From Adenanthera pavonina (Eukaryota > Streptophyta > Magnoliopsida > Fabales > Fabaceae), in contig JAIVEN010000010.1 in assembly GCA_026686845.1 (NCBI GenBank), positions 36,182,001-36,246,000 on the forward strand: 64,000 nucleotides of DNA, in the 5' to 3' direction. The translations under genes and the position numbers were made by a program. Of the stretch, positions 23,031 through 35,781 are shown piece by piece; position 1 is the first letter of the stretch, and each line of letters begins with the position of its first letter. The notes below the pieces were generated by a model. That model ran no database searches. It worked only from the letters and a program-made list of their open reading frames with translations, and had not been told where the DNA came from.

Positions 23031-26000
23031 ATGAGTCCTGATAAGCCACTGCCTTCAGAATTAGATTACTCTCTGGGGATTCATCGTCGTTCTCGTAAAC
23101 AAGGATCTTTCAGCCGCTATGTCTCCTTCCCGTCTACCATTTTTGATGAAACTCAAAGTGGTAGTTTTGATGTGAAGGACATAGATGTTGTATCTGCTGG
23201 AGACTCTAGTTTTCGCAGTGTACTTGAACATTGCACTTCTGTGACAGAAAAGGATTCACAATCTGCTGAATCTGAGTTTTGCCAGCAGTTACCTTTGGAA
23301 TGCTCTACTCAAGAGAGGAGGCACCTGGCATCGTGGGGTGCAATGGAACAACATGATATGAGTAGCAATAGTGTGCCATTTGAAATATCCAGTGCTCCAT
23401 CTCGAGTGCAGGAAAAGTTGAATAATAAATCGCAGAGAATTCGTCATAAAAGCGTGCAATTTGAGGATAACCTCTTACATGATGACAATTCGAGGTCAAT
23501 CTATATCAATGATCCAAAGAAGACAAATGACAAGTATGAGTTCTCGGGGAATGAGATCCGAACTAGTAAATACACAATTATTACCTTCCTGCCCAAGAAT
23601 CTTTTCATTCAGTTTCATCGGGTTGCATATTTGTATTTCCTTGCTATTGCGGCTCTAAATCAGCTCCCTCCACTGGCTGTATTTGGTAGGACTGTGTCTC
23701 TTTTTCCCCTCTTGTTTGTGCTTTGTGTCACAGCTATTAAGGATGGTTATGAGGATTGGCGGAGGCATAGGTCAGACCGCAATGAGAACAACCGAGAGTC
23801 TCTGGTACATCAATCTGGTGATTTCCGACCAAAGAAATGGAAGAATATTGAAGTTGGTGAGGTTGTTAAGATTTTAGCTGATGAGACTATACCTGTTGAC
23901 ATGGTCTTATTGGGGACAAGTGATCAAAGTGGGCTTGCCTATATTCAGACAATGAACTTGGATGGAGAATCAAATTTAAAGACAAGGTATGCTCGGCAGG
24001 AAATGGCTTCAGCATTATCACTAGATTGTTGTGCTGTTTCCGGGATTATTAGATGTGAGCAACCAAACAGGAATATTTATGAATTCACAGCCAACATAGA
24101 GTTCCATGGGCATAGGTTTCCCCTTAGCCAATCAAACATTGTTCTGCGTGGTTGCCAACTGAAGAACACAGATTGGATAATCGGTGTTGTGGTTTATGCA
24201 GGGCAGGAAACAAAGGCAATGTTGAACAGTGCAGCTTCCCCATCGAAGCGAAGCAGACTGGAGGGTTACATGAACAGAGAAACCCTTTGGTTGTCAATTT
24301 TTCTCTTTACCATGTGTTTGGTGGTGGCCATTGGGATGGGTCTTTGGCTGATGCGTCACAAGGACCAGCTTAACACCTTGCCATACTACAGAAAAAGATT
24401 CTTCACAGAGGGGCCTGATAAAGGAAAAAAATACAGATATTATGGGATACCAATGGAAATCTTTTTCTCTTTTTTGAGCTCGATTATTGTGTTTCAGATA
24501 ATGATACCCATATCTCTTTACATAACCATGGAGTTGGTTCGTTTGGGCCAGTCATATTTCATGATTGAGGATAGGGATATGTATGATGCCAACTCTGGGT
24601 CCAGGTTTCAGTGTCGGTCGTTAAATATTAATGAAGATTTGGGTCAAATACGGTATGTATTTTCAGACAAGACAGGAACACTAACAGAAAATAAGATGGA
24701 ATTTCAAAGAGCTAGTATACATGGAAGCAATTATGGGAGTTCATTGCTTATGGGCGATAATACAATAGGTATTTAGTTTCCTCCAAGATAATTTTGTAAT
24801 TCTCGACTGCTTGAGAAGATAGTGTACCCCGTATAATGCCAATATCTCTTATTATGCTAATGCAGTTTGGAATCCTTGGCACTTTCATTGTTTGTGTTGT
24901 CACTGAATGCCTAACATAAGTTTATGGCACTAAGATTATAAAAATAATAATTTGGTTTGTTGTGGAAGTTTGAGAGATGGTTGGCAAAGAATTGGTTCCT
25001 TTATAAATATATTATTGCGTCTCATTATCATGATACTCTCTTAGGTTGTTATATTGTACTCATTTGCTCTAGAACTGAACCTGGGACTGGCCTGGTGTTT
25101 ATGTTGTGTACTGCAAAGCTTAGTAGTTATTGTATCAGGCAAGGGAAAAAATATGGATGAGTGATCTACTTATATGTTGGTTTTTTCCTTCTCCTTCAAT
25201 TTTCACTTCATTATTCTGAGATATTTTCTTTTATAAACTCCGTGATTCAGTTTTATGTCTTTATTTGAGCCTCATGGTGTGGTCATGTGAGTTCTTAATG
25301 GTGCTCGTAAGTTGTCTTTTGGATTATGATTTGGCAAATTTTCTGGTGCATGTTTATCACATGGTTGCTTTCTGTGTTTTTTTATAACAGCAGCATCAGC
25401 AGTTGCTGGCAGAGGGAGATGGAAGGTTAAATCTGAAATTGCTGTTGATTCAGAACTCATAACACTGTTGCATACAGACTCAAATAGAGATGAAAGGATT
25501 GCTGCACATGAATTTTTTCTTACATTGGCTGCTTGTAATACTGTGATCCCTATCCTCAGTTGTGGAACAAGTGAATCAAATGGGGGAGTAGAATGTATTG
25601 ATTACCAGGGAGAATCTCCTGACGAACAAGCTTTAGTTGCTGCATCTTCTGCCTATGGATATACTCTTTTTGAGCGGACATCAGGACATATTGTTATTGA
25701 TGTCAATGGTGAGAAACTCAGGTAGATATGGAATTCCACTTTGTGGGAGACTATATTCGTTTTTGGTTTAGAATCTTGGACACGCAAGACCTATGATTCT
25801 TATTTTTTTGTTTTGTGATAATTTATTGTAGTCTTGTAATTTGTCTGTGGCTTATGTTGTTCACTACATCATTTTCTTGCAATTTAGGTTGGACGTATTG
25901 GGTCTGCACGAGTTTGATAGTGTTCGAAAAAGAATGTCCGTTGTTATTCGATTTCCTGACAATACAGTAAAGGTATTAGTTAAAGGAGCTGATACTTCGA

Positions 26001-29000
26001 TGTTTAGTATCTTAGCTAATGAAGTTGAGAGCAATAATAGTATACGGCATGCAACTCAGGGTCATTTGAACGAATATTCTTTGCAAGGTTTACGCACACT
26101 TGTAGTTGCTTCTAGGAATCTTTCAGATGATGAACTTGAGCAGTGGCAGATCATGTATGAAGAAGCAAGTACTTCATTAACTGATAGAGGTGCAAAACTA
26201 CGCCAAACAGCAGCTTTTATAGAATGCAACTTAAATCTACTTGGAGCAACTGGGATTGAGGACAAGCTGCAAGAGGGTGTACCAGAAGCCATTGAGTCCT
26301 TGCGGCAAGCTGGAATTAAGGTCTGGGTTCTTACTGGTGATAAGCAAGAGACAGCGATTTCAATTGGTCTCTCCTGCAAACTTTTGACTTCAGATATGCA
26401 GATGATAATTATAAATGGCACATCAGAAGATGAATGCAGAAATCTATTGGCTGATGCTAAAGCCAAATGTGGTGTAAGATCTGTAAGTAGAAGAAACCAG
26501 AATATGAGGCACAAAACCAATGACGGACATTGTGATCTTGAGATTGCCAATAATACAAAGTCATTCAATATGCCTAAATGTGATCCACTCAGGGAAGAAG
26601 GAACTAATGCTCCATTGGCACTTGTAATTGATGGAAACAGTTTGGTTTACATTTTGGAGAAGGAACTGGAGTCAGAGGCAAGATTATCTCTCTTCATTTG
26701 AAGTTTTTGTTTGGAATATTTTTGTGCATTGGACTGCTAAAGCTTGATTTTAGATCAGAGTTGTAGGTGTACATACAGTTTTTTTTTAAGGAGTTGTGAC
26801 ATTCAACTTCTTCGTAAATATTTACTGTTTTTTTTTCTCTTTTACTGTCAGCAGCTTTTCGACATTGCAACTTCTTGTAGGGTTGTGCTATGCTGCCGCG
26901 TTGCACCCCTGCAGAAAGCAGGAATTGTTGATTTGATAAAGAGCCGCACTGTTGACATGACACTGGCTATTGGTGATGGTAAGTTTTTCATGATTGTATG
27001 AAGCTGATTATGATTTACATTTCACTTTTATTCAAGACTTGGGTGGCAAGGGATTATTTTGGGGTTGTGATGGGGATTTGGGTAGTATGAGATGCCCTAG
27101 TTCTACATTGAGTAGTATGGGATGCTCTATGGGGTATATAACTGAGTTGGTTTTCTCACCTCAATAGCTAACTTTTGAAAGAGAGTTCTCCATCCCACTC
27201 GAATACGTATTAATGGTATCAAAGCTTGGGCATCGACTGTTCCGAAGAGGGCTACCTATTGAGGGTTTTGACCGACAGGGGAGTTGAGTGAATTGTCACT
27301 GAGTGAAGTGCTGTAGTGTGCAGCCACTAAGACGTTGGCCCTTAAGGGTGGCCAATTGATGAGGACTTGGGTAGTATGGGATGTCCAAGTACCCTAACTT
27401 TTGAGGGAGGGTTCCTTATCCCACTTGGGTACCCATTAGGTTGTTTGATACATTGCTATTTCCGTTTCCTTGCATATTATTATTAGGGATCATGATATTT
27501 TTATAAGTTACCATATTATTTAAAATTTCAATACTTGGTAATGATAGTGGAAAGTTGTCAAGGAAATGATGAAGTTGACATTTTGGGTAAGCTTGTAAAA
27601 TTTTAAATTTGATGTGAGATGCCCTTGGCTCTTGGGTGGTATGAAATACAACTATGTTAATTGGCATATTTGGTTTAAGTATAAATAGCCCTATATGTTG
27701 AAGCGATTAAGATTGTTTGTGGTAGGCTAGTGTAACTAGATGAACTTATAAAAGGATACTTGAGCCAATTTGAAATTATAACCCTTCCCATTTTCACAGG
27801 AGCCAATGATGTGTCAATGATCCAAATGGCAGATGTTGGTGTTGGAATATGTGGGCAGGAAGGGCGCCAAGCAGTGATGGCATCAGATTTTGCTATGGGA
27901 CAATTTCAGTTCTTGAAAAGATTGTTGCTGGTGCATGGACACTGGAATTATCAGCGTGTTGGCTATCTAGTTCTCTACAATTTCTACCGCAATGCTGTCT
28001 TTGTATTGATGCTTTTCTGGTATGCATAGTTTTCTTTATATATTACAGGCTGAAGGCCTCATTTGTGTTTCATCCAGTGTTTTGAGAACTAAATTGTTGA
28101 GTTTGTCCAGTAGAACTGGGAAAACTGGTCCAGATACACTTTAAGATGATTTTACCAGACATTGTAACGACCAGTTCTATGAAAACTATAAACTGGTAAA
28201 CCTAGACATGGCGGCTCATTAGTTTTTCTTATCATGCACTAAAAGAAATTCCATCAATGAGGGATGATACTGGGTTTGAACTTGAACTTTTGTAACAACT
28301 GTTGGATACCAAGTGGACTAACCAAATGATCACCTTACCTATTATTACTGCATTTTCTTATTAACGTATTCATATATACGAATATAAATATTTTTATCAA
28401 TAATTAGAAATAATTATAATTTTACCTAAGTATCTTTAAAATTCTGTTATTAAGAAAAACTTAATGAAATTTCTTTTTTAAAAAAAATATTGAAACACTA
28501 TATAAATTTTTTTCTAAAGTTTAACAACATTTCAAATAATATATGGGGAGAACCTAGGTACTTGAACTTATATACTTAGTGTACTTATTTTCAATCAAAT
28601 AAAAACAAGATAAGTAATGGGTAAGAAAGTCCACTTGTTTTGATTTGATTGGAAATAAGTACACTAAGTATATAAGCTTGAGTGTCTATGTTTTTTTTCA
28701 TATTATATGTTGAAACTTGAAAGTTTTTAATGTCTTAAAAATGTTTTCTCCCTATATCTACAAATTGTGAGGTAACAATTTATGTTATTACTTCAAAGAT
28801 ATTTGCACATTAGATGTATGGAAAAATTCAAAATTTGTGTTTGATATGGCATAACCAACTCATGGATGTTCATATTCCTGTTTATTTCATTGTGAAATTT
28901 GAGATAAATAGATTTTCATGAGATTCACTTGCCAAATGCCAGTTCTCATTTCTTATCATTTAGTCATTTGGGTACAAATGTAAATTATAAAACTATGATT

Positions 29001-30030
29001 TTTCACAATCTCCACCTGTTAGATAGGCTATTCTGACATAGATAATTGAGGATGACTTTTTTTCCTTTGTGGGTGATAAATTGCAGTACCATCATCTCTG
29101 AAAATCTCATGTTCTTTTCCCTATGTCTGCTGTCATCGTTGAAACTCGTATGCAGGATGTAACACAAATTTTTTGGTCTCAAAATTAGATTAAATTTTTT
29201 AGTGTATATGCCATCTTTAAATGATATTAACAGATTTTATAAAGATTCATTGATTCTAATTTATTGTTTCATTTGTCTGTAGGTATATATTGTGCACTGC
29301 TTTTTCTACAACTTCTGCATTGACAGATTGGAGCAGTGTATTCTATTCTGTGATATACACATCAGTCCCTACTATTGTTGTTGGTATTCTGGACAAAGAC
29401 TTGAGTCACAAGACACTCTTGCAGTATCCAAAACTGTATGGTGCAGGTCACCGGCATGAGGCTTATAATATGCATTTATTTTGGATCACAATGATTGACA
29501 CGCTGTGGCAGAGTCTTGTTCTCTTCTACATACCCTTGTTTACCTATAAGGATAGCACAATTGATATATGGAGCATGGGCAGTTTGTGGACAATTGCAGT
29601 TGTTGTCCTTGTAAATGTACATTTGGCTATGGACACTAAGCATTGGGTGTTAATTACACATGTTGCTGTCTGGGGATCAATAATCATTACATTTGGTTGC
29701 ATGGTGGTGTTGGATTCTTTTCCTGTCCTTCCCAACTACTGGTTAGTCATATTTATGTCTGCCAATGTGTATATTGTGTTATTGTATATGAAGTAATGTC
29801 AAATGGATAACTAATATTCCCTAAATTATTGCAGGACTTTTTATCATGTGGCTAGGTCCCCTACATACTGGATCACAATTTTGCTTATAATTATTATGGC
29901 AATGCTCCCTCGCTTTGTTTGTAAAGTTGTTTATCAAGTATTTTGGCCTTCTGATATCCAGATAGCAAGAGAAGCTGAGATAATAACAAAGCGTGATCAT
30001 CTGAGGCCAAGGCAGGAGGTTTCTAGTTAA
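23031..30030 (+). CDS. ALA1: P4-type ATPase, phospholipid-transporting (ALA1-like); 7 exons
   Basis: Exons: 23031-24768, 25391-25721, 25888-26677, 26855-26978, 27800-28019, 29283-29741, 29835-30030, joined 1,285 aa. P4-ATPases flip aminophospholipids to the cytosolic leaflet using ATP; plant ALAs also need an ALIS beta-subunit (family knowledge). Visible features: an N-terminal Ser-rich extension (1-155); NDPKKTNDKYEFSGNEIRTSKY before TM1/TM2; actuator DGES (311-314); the P4 hallmark QIMIPISL (489-496); phosphorylation loop DKTGT with Asp546; ATP-binding KGAD (722-725); TGDK (839-842); hinge GDGAND (993-998); then six C-terminal membrane spans. Intron 3 is GC-AG (GAG|GCAAGA at 26,677). Two acceptors are NAGNAG (25,388-25,393 and 26,849-26,854), both in frame. 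The protein is longer than Arabidopsis ALA1 mainly at the N-terminus. Intron 4 carries a TRIM. Confidence 0.93.
27068..27438 (+). mobile_element. TRIM (miniature terminal-repeat retrotransposon) in intron 4 of the flippase gene
   Basis: A terminal repeat at 27068-27211 starts TGATGGGGATTTGGGTAGTA and recurs at 27357-27438 (TGATGAGGACTTGGGTAGTA). The second copy has lost an internal segment, but both end in similar ACTTTTGA... and CCC..ATTA stretches. Directly after the first repeat lies TGGTATCAAAGC (27214-27225), very close to the initiator Met-tRNA primer site. The interior is only about 145 bp and non-coding. This is the TRIM layout. It lies wholly inside an intron in sense orientation. 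Confidence 0.65.
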
Positions 30031-32200
30031 CTTGTGTTTGTCTTCTAGAAGCTAGTGAGATCTCGATTGGCATCCCTTGTATTTGACCATCACATAGCAT
30101 TCTTGTGGCTGTTGGTTGCAAAGGTCATCTGGTAAGGGCGTAGTTTTTCTTCATTTATTTATGACTTTTATAGTTTTTATTTTACTTCTGTTTTTTTCCC
30201 CAATTGGTTGCTTGAAACTGCTTTTCATGGACTAACTACTTGTCTAAAGCTAAAAATAGCTTTCATAATTTTTATTTGAGTCTTTTATAATTTTTATTTG
30301 AGTGACTAAATGTGCAGAGAATATCATGAGTGATATTGGAGGGGTTTTGAGGGTTTATGACATGACTTCCTTCGCATCTGTAGTTTCAATGCTGTTAATC
30401 ATGTTGGAATTGTAGGTTGTGGTCCTGAATGTAAATCAGCTATAAGAAATTCACGAGGCATTACTATATTTCGTTGTTGTAGGTAAACTACACAATTGAA
30501 ACGTTAATTTAGTTGAGGAAGAAGGTATTAATTGTGTGCTTTCACTGCGCACAAATAAACTCAAGCAGAAAAAAAAATGAAAATGTGGGATGGTTAAAGT
30601 GGAGTTGAGAATGAGAGTATAATACAAAAGAAAGAGAAGACATATTAGAAAGTTCAATTATCAACAAAATTATTTTGTTTTATTTTAATTCCATTAATTA
30701 CATTTACCTGATTTTTATTTTAAAATATTTAATAAACGTTTGAAACTTCAGTTAACTAGGGTTTCCTTTTGATAGTTTTTTGAAACAAGAGGTGAATATA
30801 TCGGATTCAAGTAAATGATCATATCAATAGGATTTCATAGTCCTTAGCCCTCGGATTTTTGGTATTATTCATTGGTATTGCTGTTTGGGGAAAAAATTAA
30901 AGCTGCTTTGGTTAATATGTTTTGTTCTGTTGGATGGGTTTTGTTGGATGCCATATGTAAATATGTTTCTGTTCAATCAACTAGCTCTTCAGGTTATATC
31001 ACAGTTAAAAGTGCCTTACGTGTATAATTCAAGATTTGTAACATGCTAAAGAGACGACTGATTACTATTGTGTACCAAAATTTCATATCAAACGTACTTT
31101 GAACTTCCTTTTTCTTTTCCTCCCACCATCACTTCCTTTTCCTCTTTCCTCTTCCACTTCCACTTCTTTTTCCTCTTCCATTTCTTTCAAAATCACTTTG
31201 CTAACCAAACGGGGCATAAAGTTGCAAGTTCGAATTGGCAGAGGACCAAAAGGAGCAAAATTTAGTCCCTTTTGTTTTTTCATGTTCGTGCAAGGGTGTA
31301 TTGTCTTCCGTGGTATGTTGATGCTGAAATGGTATGAATATGTTCTGCACACACCAAATAGGTCACGTCAATATTATTGGCCCCTTAACTTTGTTTATTG
31401 TTTGAATTTGGTTCTGTAAGTTTATTTTGTGGCACATTGGTTCTTTAACCTAATTGCGCTGTGTGTGTATCTTAAACTAGAGGTGGGCTCATGCCTTGTA
31501 AGGGATTTGAGATGAGTCAGTTCATGGCTGATGAAGGGTGCGGTTTCGTATAGATATATATATATATATATTGATGATTAGGAGTTTCGACTAACTAGTT
31601 GGTTGCAATGACAAATCAATAGTGCTGTCTCATTAACAATGCCAACGGTTTATGATACAAATTAAAAGTTTAAGGAACAATTTGACACAAAGCAAATTGA
31701 AGGGATGAAAATGGAACCATTAATACTAATATTAACCTTGAGATCATATTGGTCTTGTTTCATGTCAAGATCTGTTTGTGCTTGTTTCTGATTCTGATCT
31801 CATGTGGATTTGATTCTCAGATGAGTTGCAGGGGGCAGAGTTACATTGATGCGAGACAAATGGCCGGGCATCCAACATGATAAACCAAGAATGTAATGTG
31901 GTGTGGTGTGGTGATGGATGGGGTTCACAGGCAAGTCATGAAGCTCATCTATGGTTTGTTTTAAATGCCGCCGGGCAGGAAGGAATGTCGTTTAGAGTCT
32001 CAGTGTGTGGGAGAGAGAGAGAGAGAGACAGTGAGAAATGAGAGAAAGGGATGTTTCGCTATCTACATGAGATGAGGGCAACGGAAAGGAAAGTAAAGGA
32101 AAGGAAACAAAAAACGTAATAGAGAACGATGGGAGCAGGGGAGGGCGTCCCAAGGGGAGATTGGGAGACGACACGTTACTAAACTGTATAATAGTGGTGT
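30031..32200 (+). other. 3' region of the flippase gene and flank
   Basis: After the stop codon the sequence looks transcribed for about 100 bases and then meets a good donor (CATCTG|GTAAGG, 30,132). A possible acceptor TTCTCAG lies at about 31,820 and is followed by GC-richer sequence to about 31,980, so a 3' UTR intron is possible. Within it are a CT-rich tract (31,095-31,200) and a (TA)n tract (about 31,552-31,571). A (GA)n tract at 32,011-32,027 follows. No further gene was seen. Confidence 0.35.
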
Positions 32201-33071
32201 ATAAAATTAGGTACTTTCTTTTAAAAGAATTTTTTTCTTTTTTCTAAGAAAGAAGGTTGAAATGAAAGAAAAGAAGGTAATTTTTAGTTATCTCTGCCTT
32301 CGATTTGACCAGGATTCGATCGACGTGTTTGTCTTTCCTTTTTCTTTTCTTCCACGAGGAGCACGACTATCTGTCAGTAAAACTGATCTTCACGATTCTA
32401 TAAAAAAAAAAAAAAAAACTGATCTTCATGTTCACGGTCCAAGCCGATATAAATGTACAAGATTGGATCCCTTTAAATGTCTTTCCTGGTTTTAGCATAG
32501 AAAATAAAAAAATAACAGAATAAAAATGAAAGAAGTTATTTTAAAAATAAAAATAATTTTTTATTTATATGAATAATATATATTATGGAATAATAATTAC
32601 CCAGATGAATTAGTTACATTTCATGTTGAAATCGATGTAATATACGGACAGATTATCGCTTGTTATTACTTTTTTTTTAGGTGAGTAGATTATAATATAT
32701 ATATATATATAGCCTAGGGGCACAAGTTAACAAAAGCCCGTCTAGTTAGCTTACAAAAAAAAGATATAAATTACATTGAATTAAAAAAAAAATGATGAAG
32801 GAGTCTATGTTTATGTACTTACACCTTCATTGCCGATGATATCCATTTAACTAACGAACTTATCTTTGGAGTATAAGATTCCCCTGTTGATCGTAATGAG
32901 GTAAAATCTTATAAAAGTTGCACATGCTCCATTTCCTATTATAATACTCTTTTTTGTTGCTTTCATCATGTCATCATCTTTTTTGACTTTGGGATGATCA
33001 ACAATGGCGGCTCATCTTCATTATAGCATAGGTCCTATATTTTCCTTTAATATGATGATTATATTATTACG

Positions 33072-33506
33072 AGAAAAATTCCATTTAAATAAAAAAAATT
33101 AAAAAAAATCTTAATTCACCCTAATTTTAAAAAATACCAAGATATGTAATTAGAATTGAAATTGAAAGATAATTGATGAAAATACCCTTCCTATGTAAAT
33201 AACACATTTATAAATAATAACAATATATTTACAAGTTATAATAATATATTTGTAAGTAATAATAATATATTTATAAATAACATAATTTTATATGCAAATA
33301 ATAATAATATCAGTTGCAAATGAGTTTATTTCACTTGCAAATATATTATTTTCACTTGTAAATGAGTTACTTTTATCATAAGGATATTTTTTTTTTATCT
33401 TTCAATTTTAATTCCAATTACCTACCTTGTTAGTTTTTTGAAATTAAGGTAAATTGAAGTAATTTTTTGGAATTATCTTTTTTTTGTTTTTAACTGGAAA
33501 TTTTCT
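33072..33506. mobile_element. Foldback MITE with ends of about 110 bp
   Basis: The left end AGAAAAATTCCATTTAAA pairs with the reverse complement of the right end (AGAAAATTTCCAGTTAAA). The pairing continues inward through TAATTCACC and GAATTGAAATTGAAAGATAA-type blocks for about 110 bases on each side. The core has repeated AATAATAATATATTT units. It is non-coding and the superfamily was not assigned. Confidence 0.55.
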
Positions 33507-34961
33507 ATTATTATAATCATTATTTAACAAATTATTATTATTATTCATTTAAAATAGATATGTGATACTTAATTTTATTTTAAAAATTATTCCCTTTATT
33601 TTATATGCTTGATAAACTTTTGATTCGCTATAATATATATAATGAAAATAAATTACTCTCGCACAGTCACATTTATTCTAGAACCTCTCCCTTGCATAGG
33701 ATGAGTGAATTGAAAGATTATATTTACTTATTCTCATTTTATCAATTGAGTCAATTCATGTTTGAACCAAATATTGATTTGTTTTATTTTGATCAATTTA
33801 AAGAAAAGAAAATCCCTAAAATTAATTTTGCATTTTGTTTTGAATTCGTAGCTCTGGAATCTTTCTAATATCGGAGTTCGGAGTTTTATATATAAGAAAA
33901 GAATGATTGCTGCATACATACTACTTCTCCACTTGGTATCTGTGTCAGCATATAGGATGCCAATCTTTCGTCTGTGTATTAAAAAAGATAGTTTCTTTAA
34001 TTTGAGGTATGTAGAATATTGATAGTATAATATTGAATCACTTTTTTTCTCTTATATTTGTCTTGACCTTCGGGATAAAATCAGGTGTATCATTTATTTT
34101 GCATCGATTCAATAATATAATATTTAATCAAACAAATTTATTTCACTTCTGCAAGATATAAAATATAATTTTTTGTAGTTAATATCATAGGTATAAAGTA
34201 TCATTTTCTGTGAGTTAATTACAACAAATATATAGTCATCATTAATATCGATCATAGGTATAAGATATTTATTTAATTTTTCACTCGGTTGCTTGAAAGA
34301 TTATAATCAAATATCAAAAAGTTCTCTCAATTATTTAATTAAACAGTTTATATCAATTAAATTTATTTTTTTAATTCTATTTTTTTGTAAAAAATAAAAT
34401 CTAAATTTTTTTAATTTAAAATTTAAAAATAAAATAAACTAATTTAAAATCAAAATAATTTATATCAAATAAATTTATTCAAATTATTTAATTAAATAAT
34501 TGAGATATTTAGCAAAACTAGAGATATATTTTTCATACATTGCATAAAATATGAATAAGGAGTTTCACTTTTTTTTTTTACCAAAAGGAGTTTCACTGTT
34601 CAAGCTTTCGAAAGGTGTGACTTGAAAAAACTAAATATTTTTCTTTTCTCCAATACATGGGATGAATAATAACTTGAAAATTTTTTTAAAAATTTTACAT
34701 GTTTCTAACATTTTACTAGCATTTTTTAACATTTGAACTCTGTCAAAATATTAAAAAAAGAGATTGAAGGAATGAAAAAAATGTTGAACAAAACCTAAAT
34801 TACAACCTAGAAAACAAAGAAAAAACCTAGAATATAACCAAGAAAATAGAAACAAAAAAAAACCTAATGAATTGTTTAAACACAGATTGTGAGGATAAAA
34901 AAATTGCATAAAACCTTTGATAAGTTTAACTGTCCATATTTGAATAATGAGCTTAAACTTA

Positions 34962-35229
34962 CTCCCTCATATCCATATTATAACTTATTTTCTATGATAA
35001 ATTTTTTTTTCTAAAATATAGGATATTATATATTTTTCTTTATATTTTATCCCTATTTTTAATGTTTTCATATTCTTTATTTATAACTCTACAATAATAA
35101 TAGAATGAATGAGTGAATAAGAGTAAAATAAAAAATATGAATATTTATCACATTAATTTTAATTTCAGATAAAAAATAATTTTCTTAATTTATATGTAAT
35201 TGATATAAAATGTTTTATTGAGGGAGGGG
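34962..35229. mobile_element. Stowaway-like MITE upstream of the WRKY gene
   Basis: The left end CTCCCTCATATCC and right end GAGGGAGGGG are inverted and flanked by TA. The interior is AT-rich and the inner parts of the arms pair only loosely. Confidence 0.5.
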
Positions 35230-35280
35230 TATATTTTATATTAATAATATATGCTTTCTCTTACTGAAAAATTGATTTGA

Positions 35281-35781
35281 TATCCGGCGAATGGAATTTT
35301 GCCACGTGCCTGGCTGCTAGTGGTTAACGCGTCATTAGGACGTAATCCTAGTGACGTCACGTCGCCTTCGTAACCCCCAAATCCAGCCCTCCTTTTCGGC
35401 AAGAAAACCACGACCCAAGCACTTGAGAGATCCTGACCCTTCGTGCTTCACACGGACTTGAAAGCGCGTGTAGGATTAAAAAAATTAATCTCCCGTGGAA
35501 TTTGCTCACATGTTTCCTTGGTGTTTCCTGGCTTATGCCAGCAAAGAAAATACAAATAATAATAACAAAATAAAAAAAAATCGAAAGCGAGTTGGCGTGG
35601 TCGCTTAAATGCCATCTTGCCTCTTCTCCTTCTCATCTTCTTCTTCAAGACTCAAGAGCCCCCTTCCTCCTTCCTCTCTCACTTAGCTCAGTCACAACAC
35701 AGTCTAATACCCTCATCTTCTTCACTATATATATACATACATATATAGATCTTATAAAGGTTTTGAATTAAGTGGTTATAT
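35281..35781 (+). promoter_or_regulatory. Proximal promoter of the WRKY gene
   Basis: A GC-richer block contains a G-box CACGTG (35,303-35,308) and the perfect palindrome GTGACGTCAC (35,351-35,360) directly followed by GTCG. These are ACGT cores recognised by bZIP factors including TGA/CREB-type proteins. A TATA-like run ACTATATATATAC lies at 35,724-35,736, about 50 bases before the ATG. No classical W-box (TTGAC) was found in this piece. Confidence 0.5.

Larger units (their letters stand above)
32201..35280. other. AT-rich intergenic stretch
   Basis: No gene was seen. It holds a direct repeat of about 20 bases around an A-tract (ACTGATCTTCA near 32,382 and 32,419), a foldback MITE at 33,072-33,506 and a Stowaway-like element at 34,962-35,229. 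Confidence 0.6.

Noticed and set aside
26062..26568. 168-codon open frame antisense to the flippase exon 3
   Set aside because: It lies exactly opposite a strongly conserved coding exon and has no family signature, so it is a shadow of the sense frame.
31992..32174. 60-codon minus-strand frame rich in Ser and Leu
   Set aside because: It comes from a (GA)n tract and purine-rich flank; simple repeats give long open frames without coding meaning.
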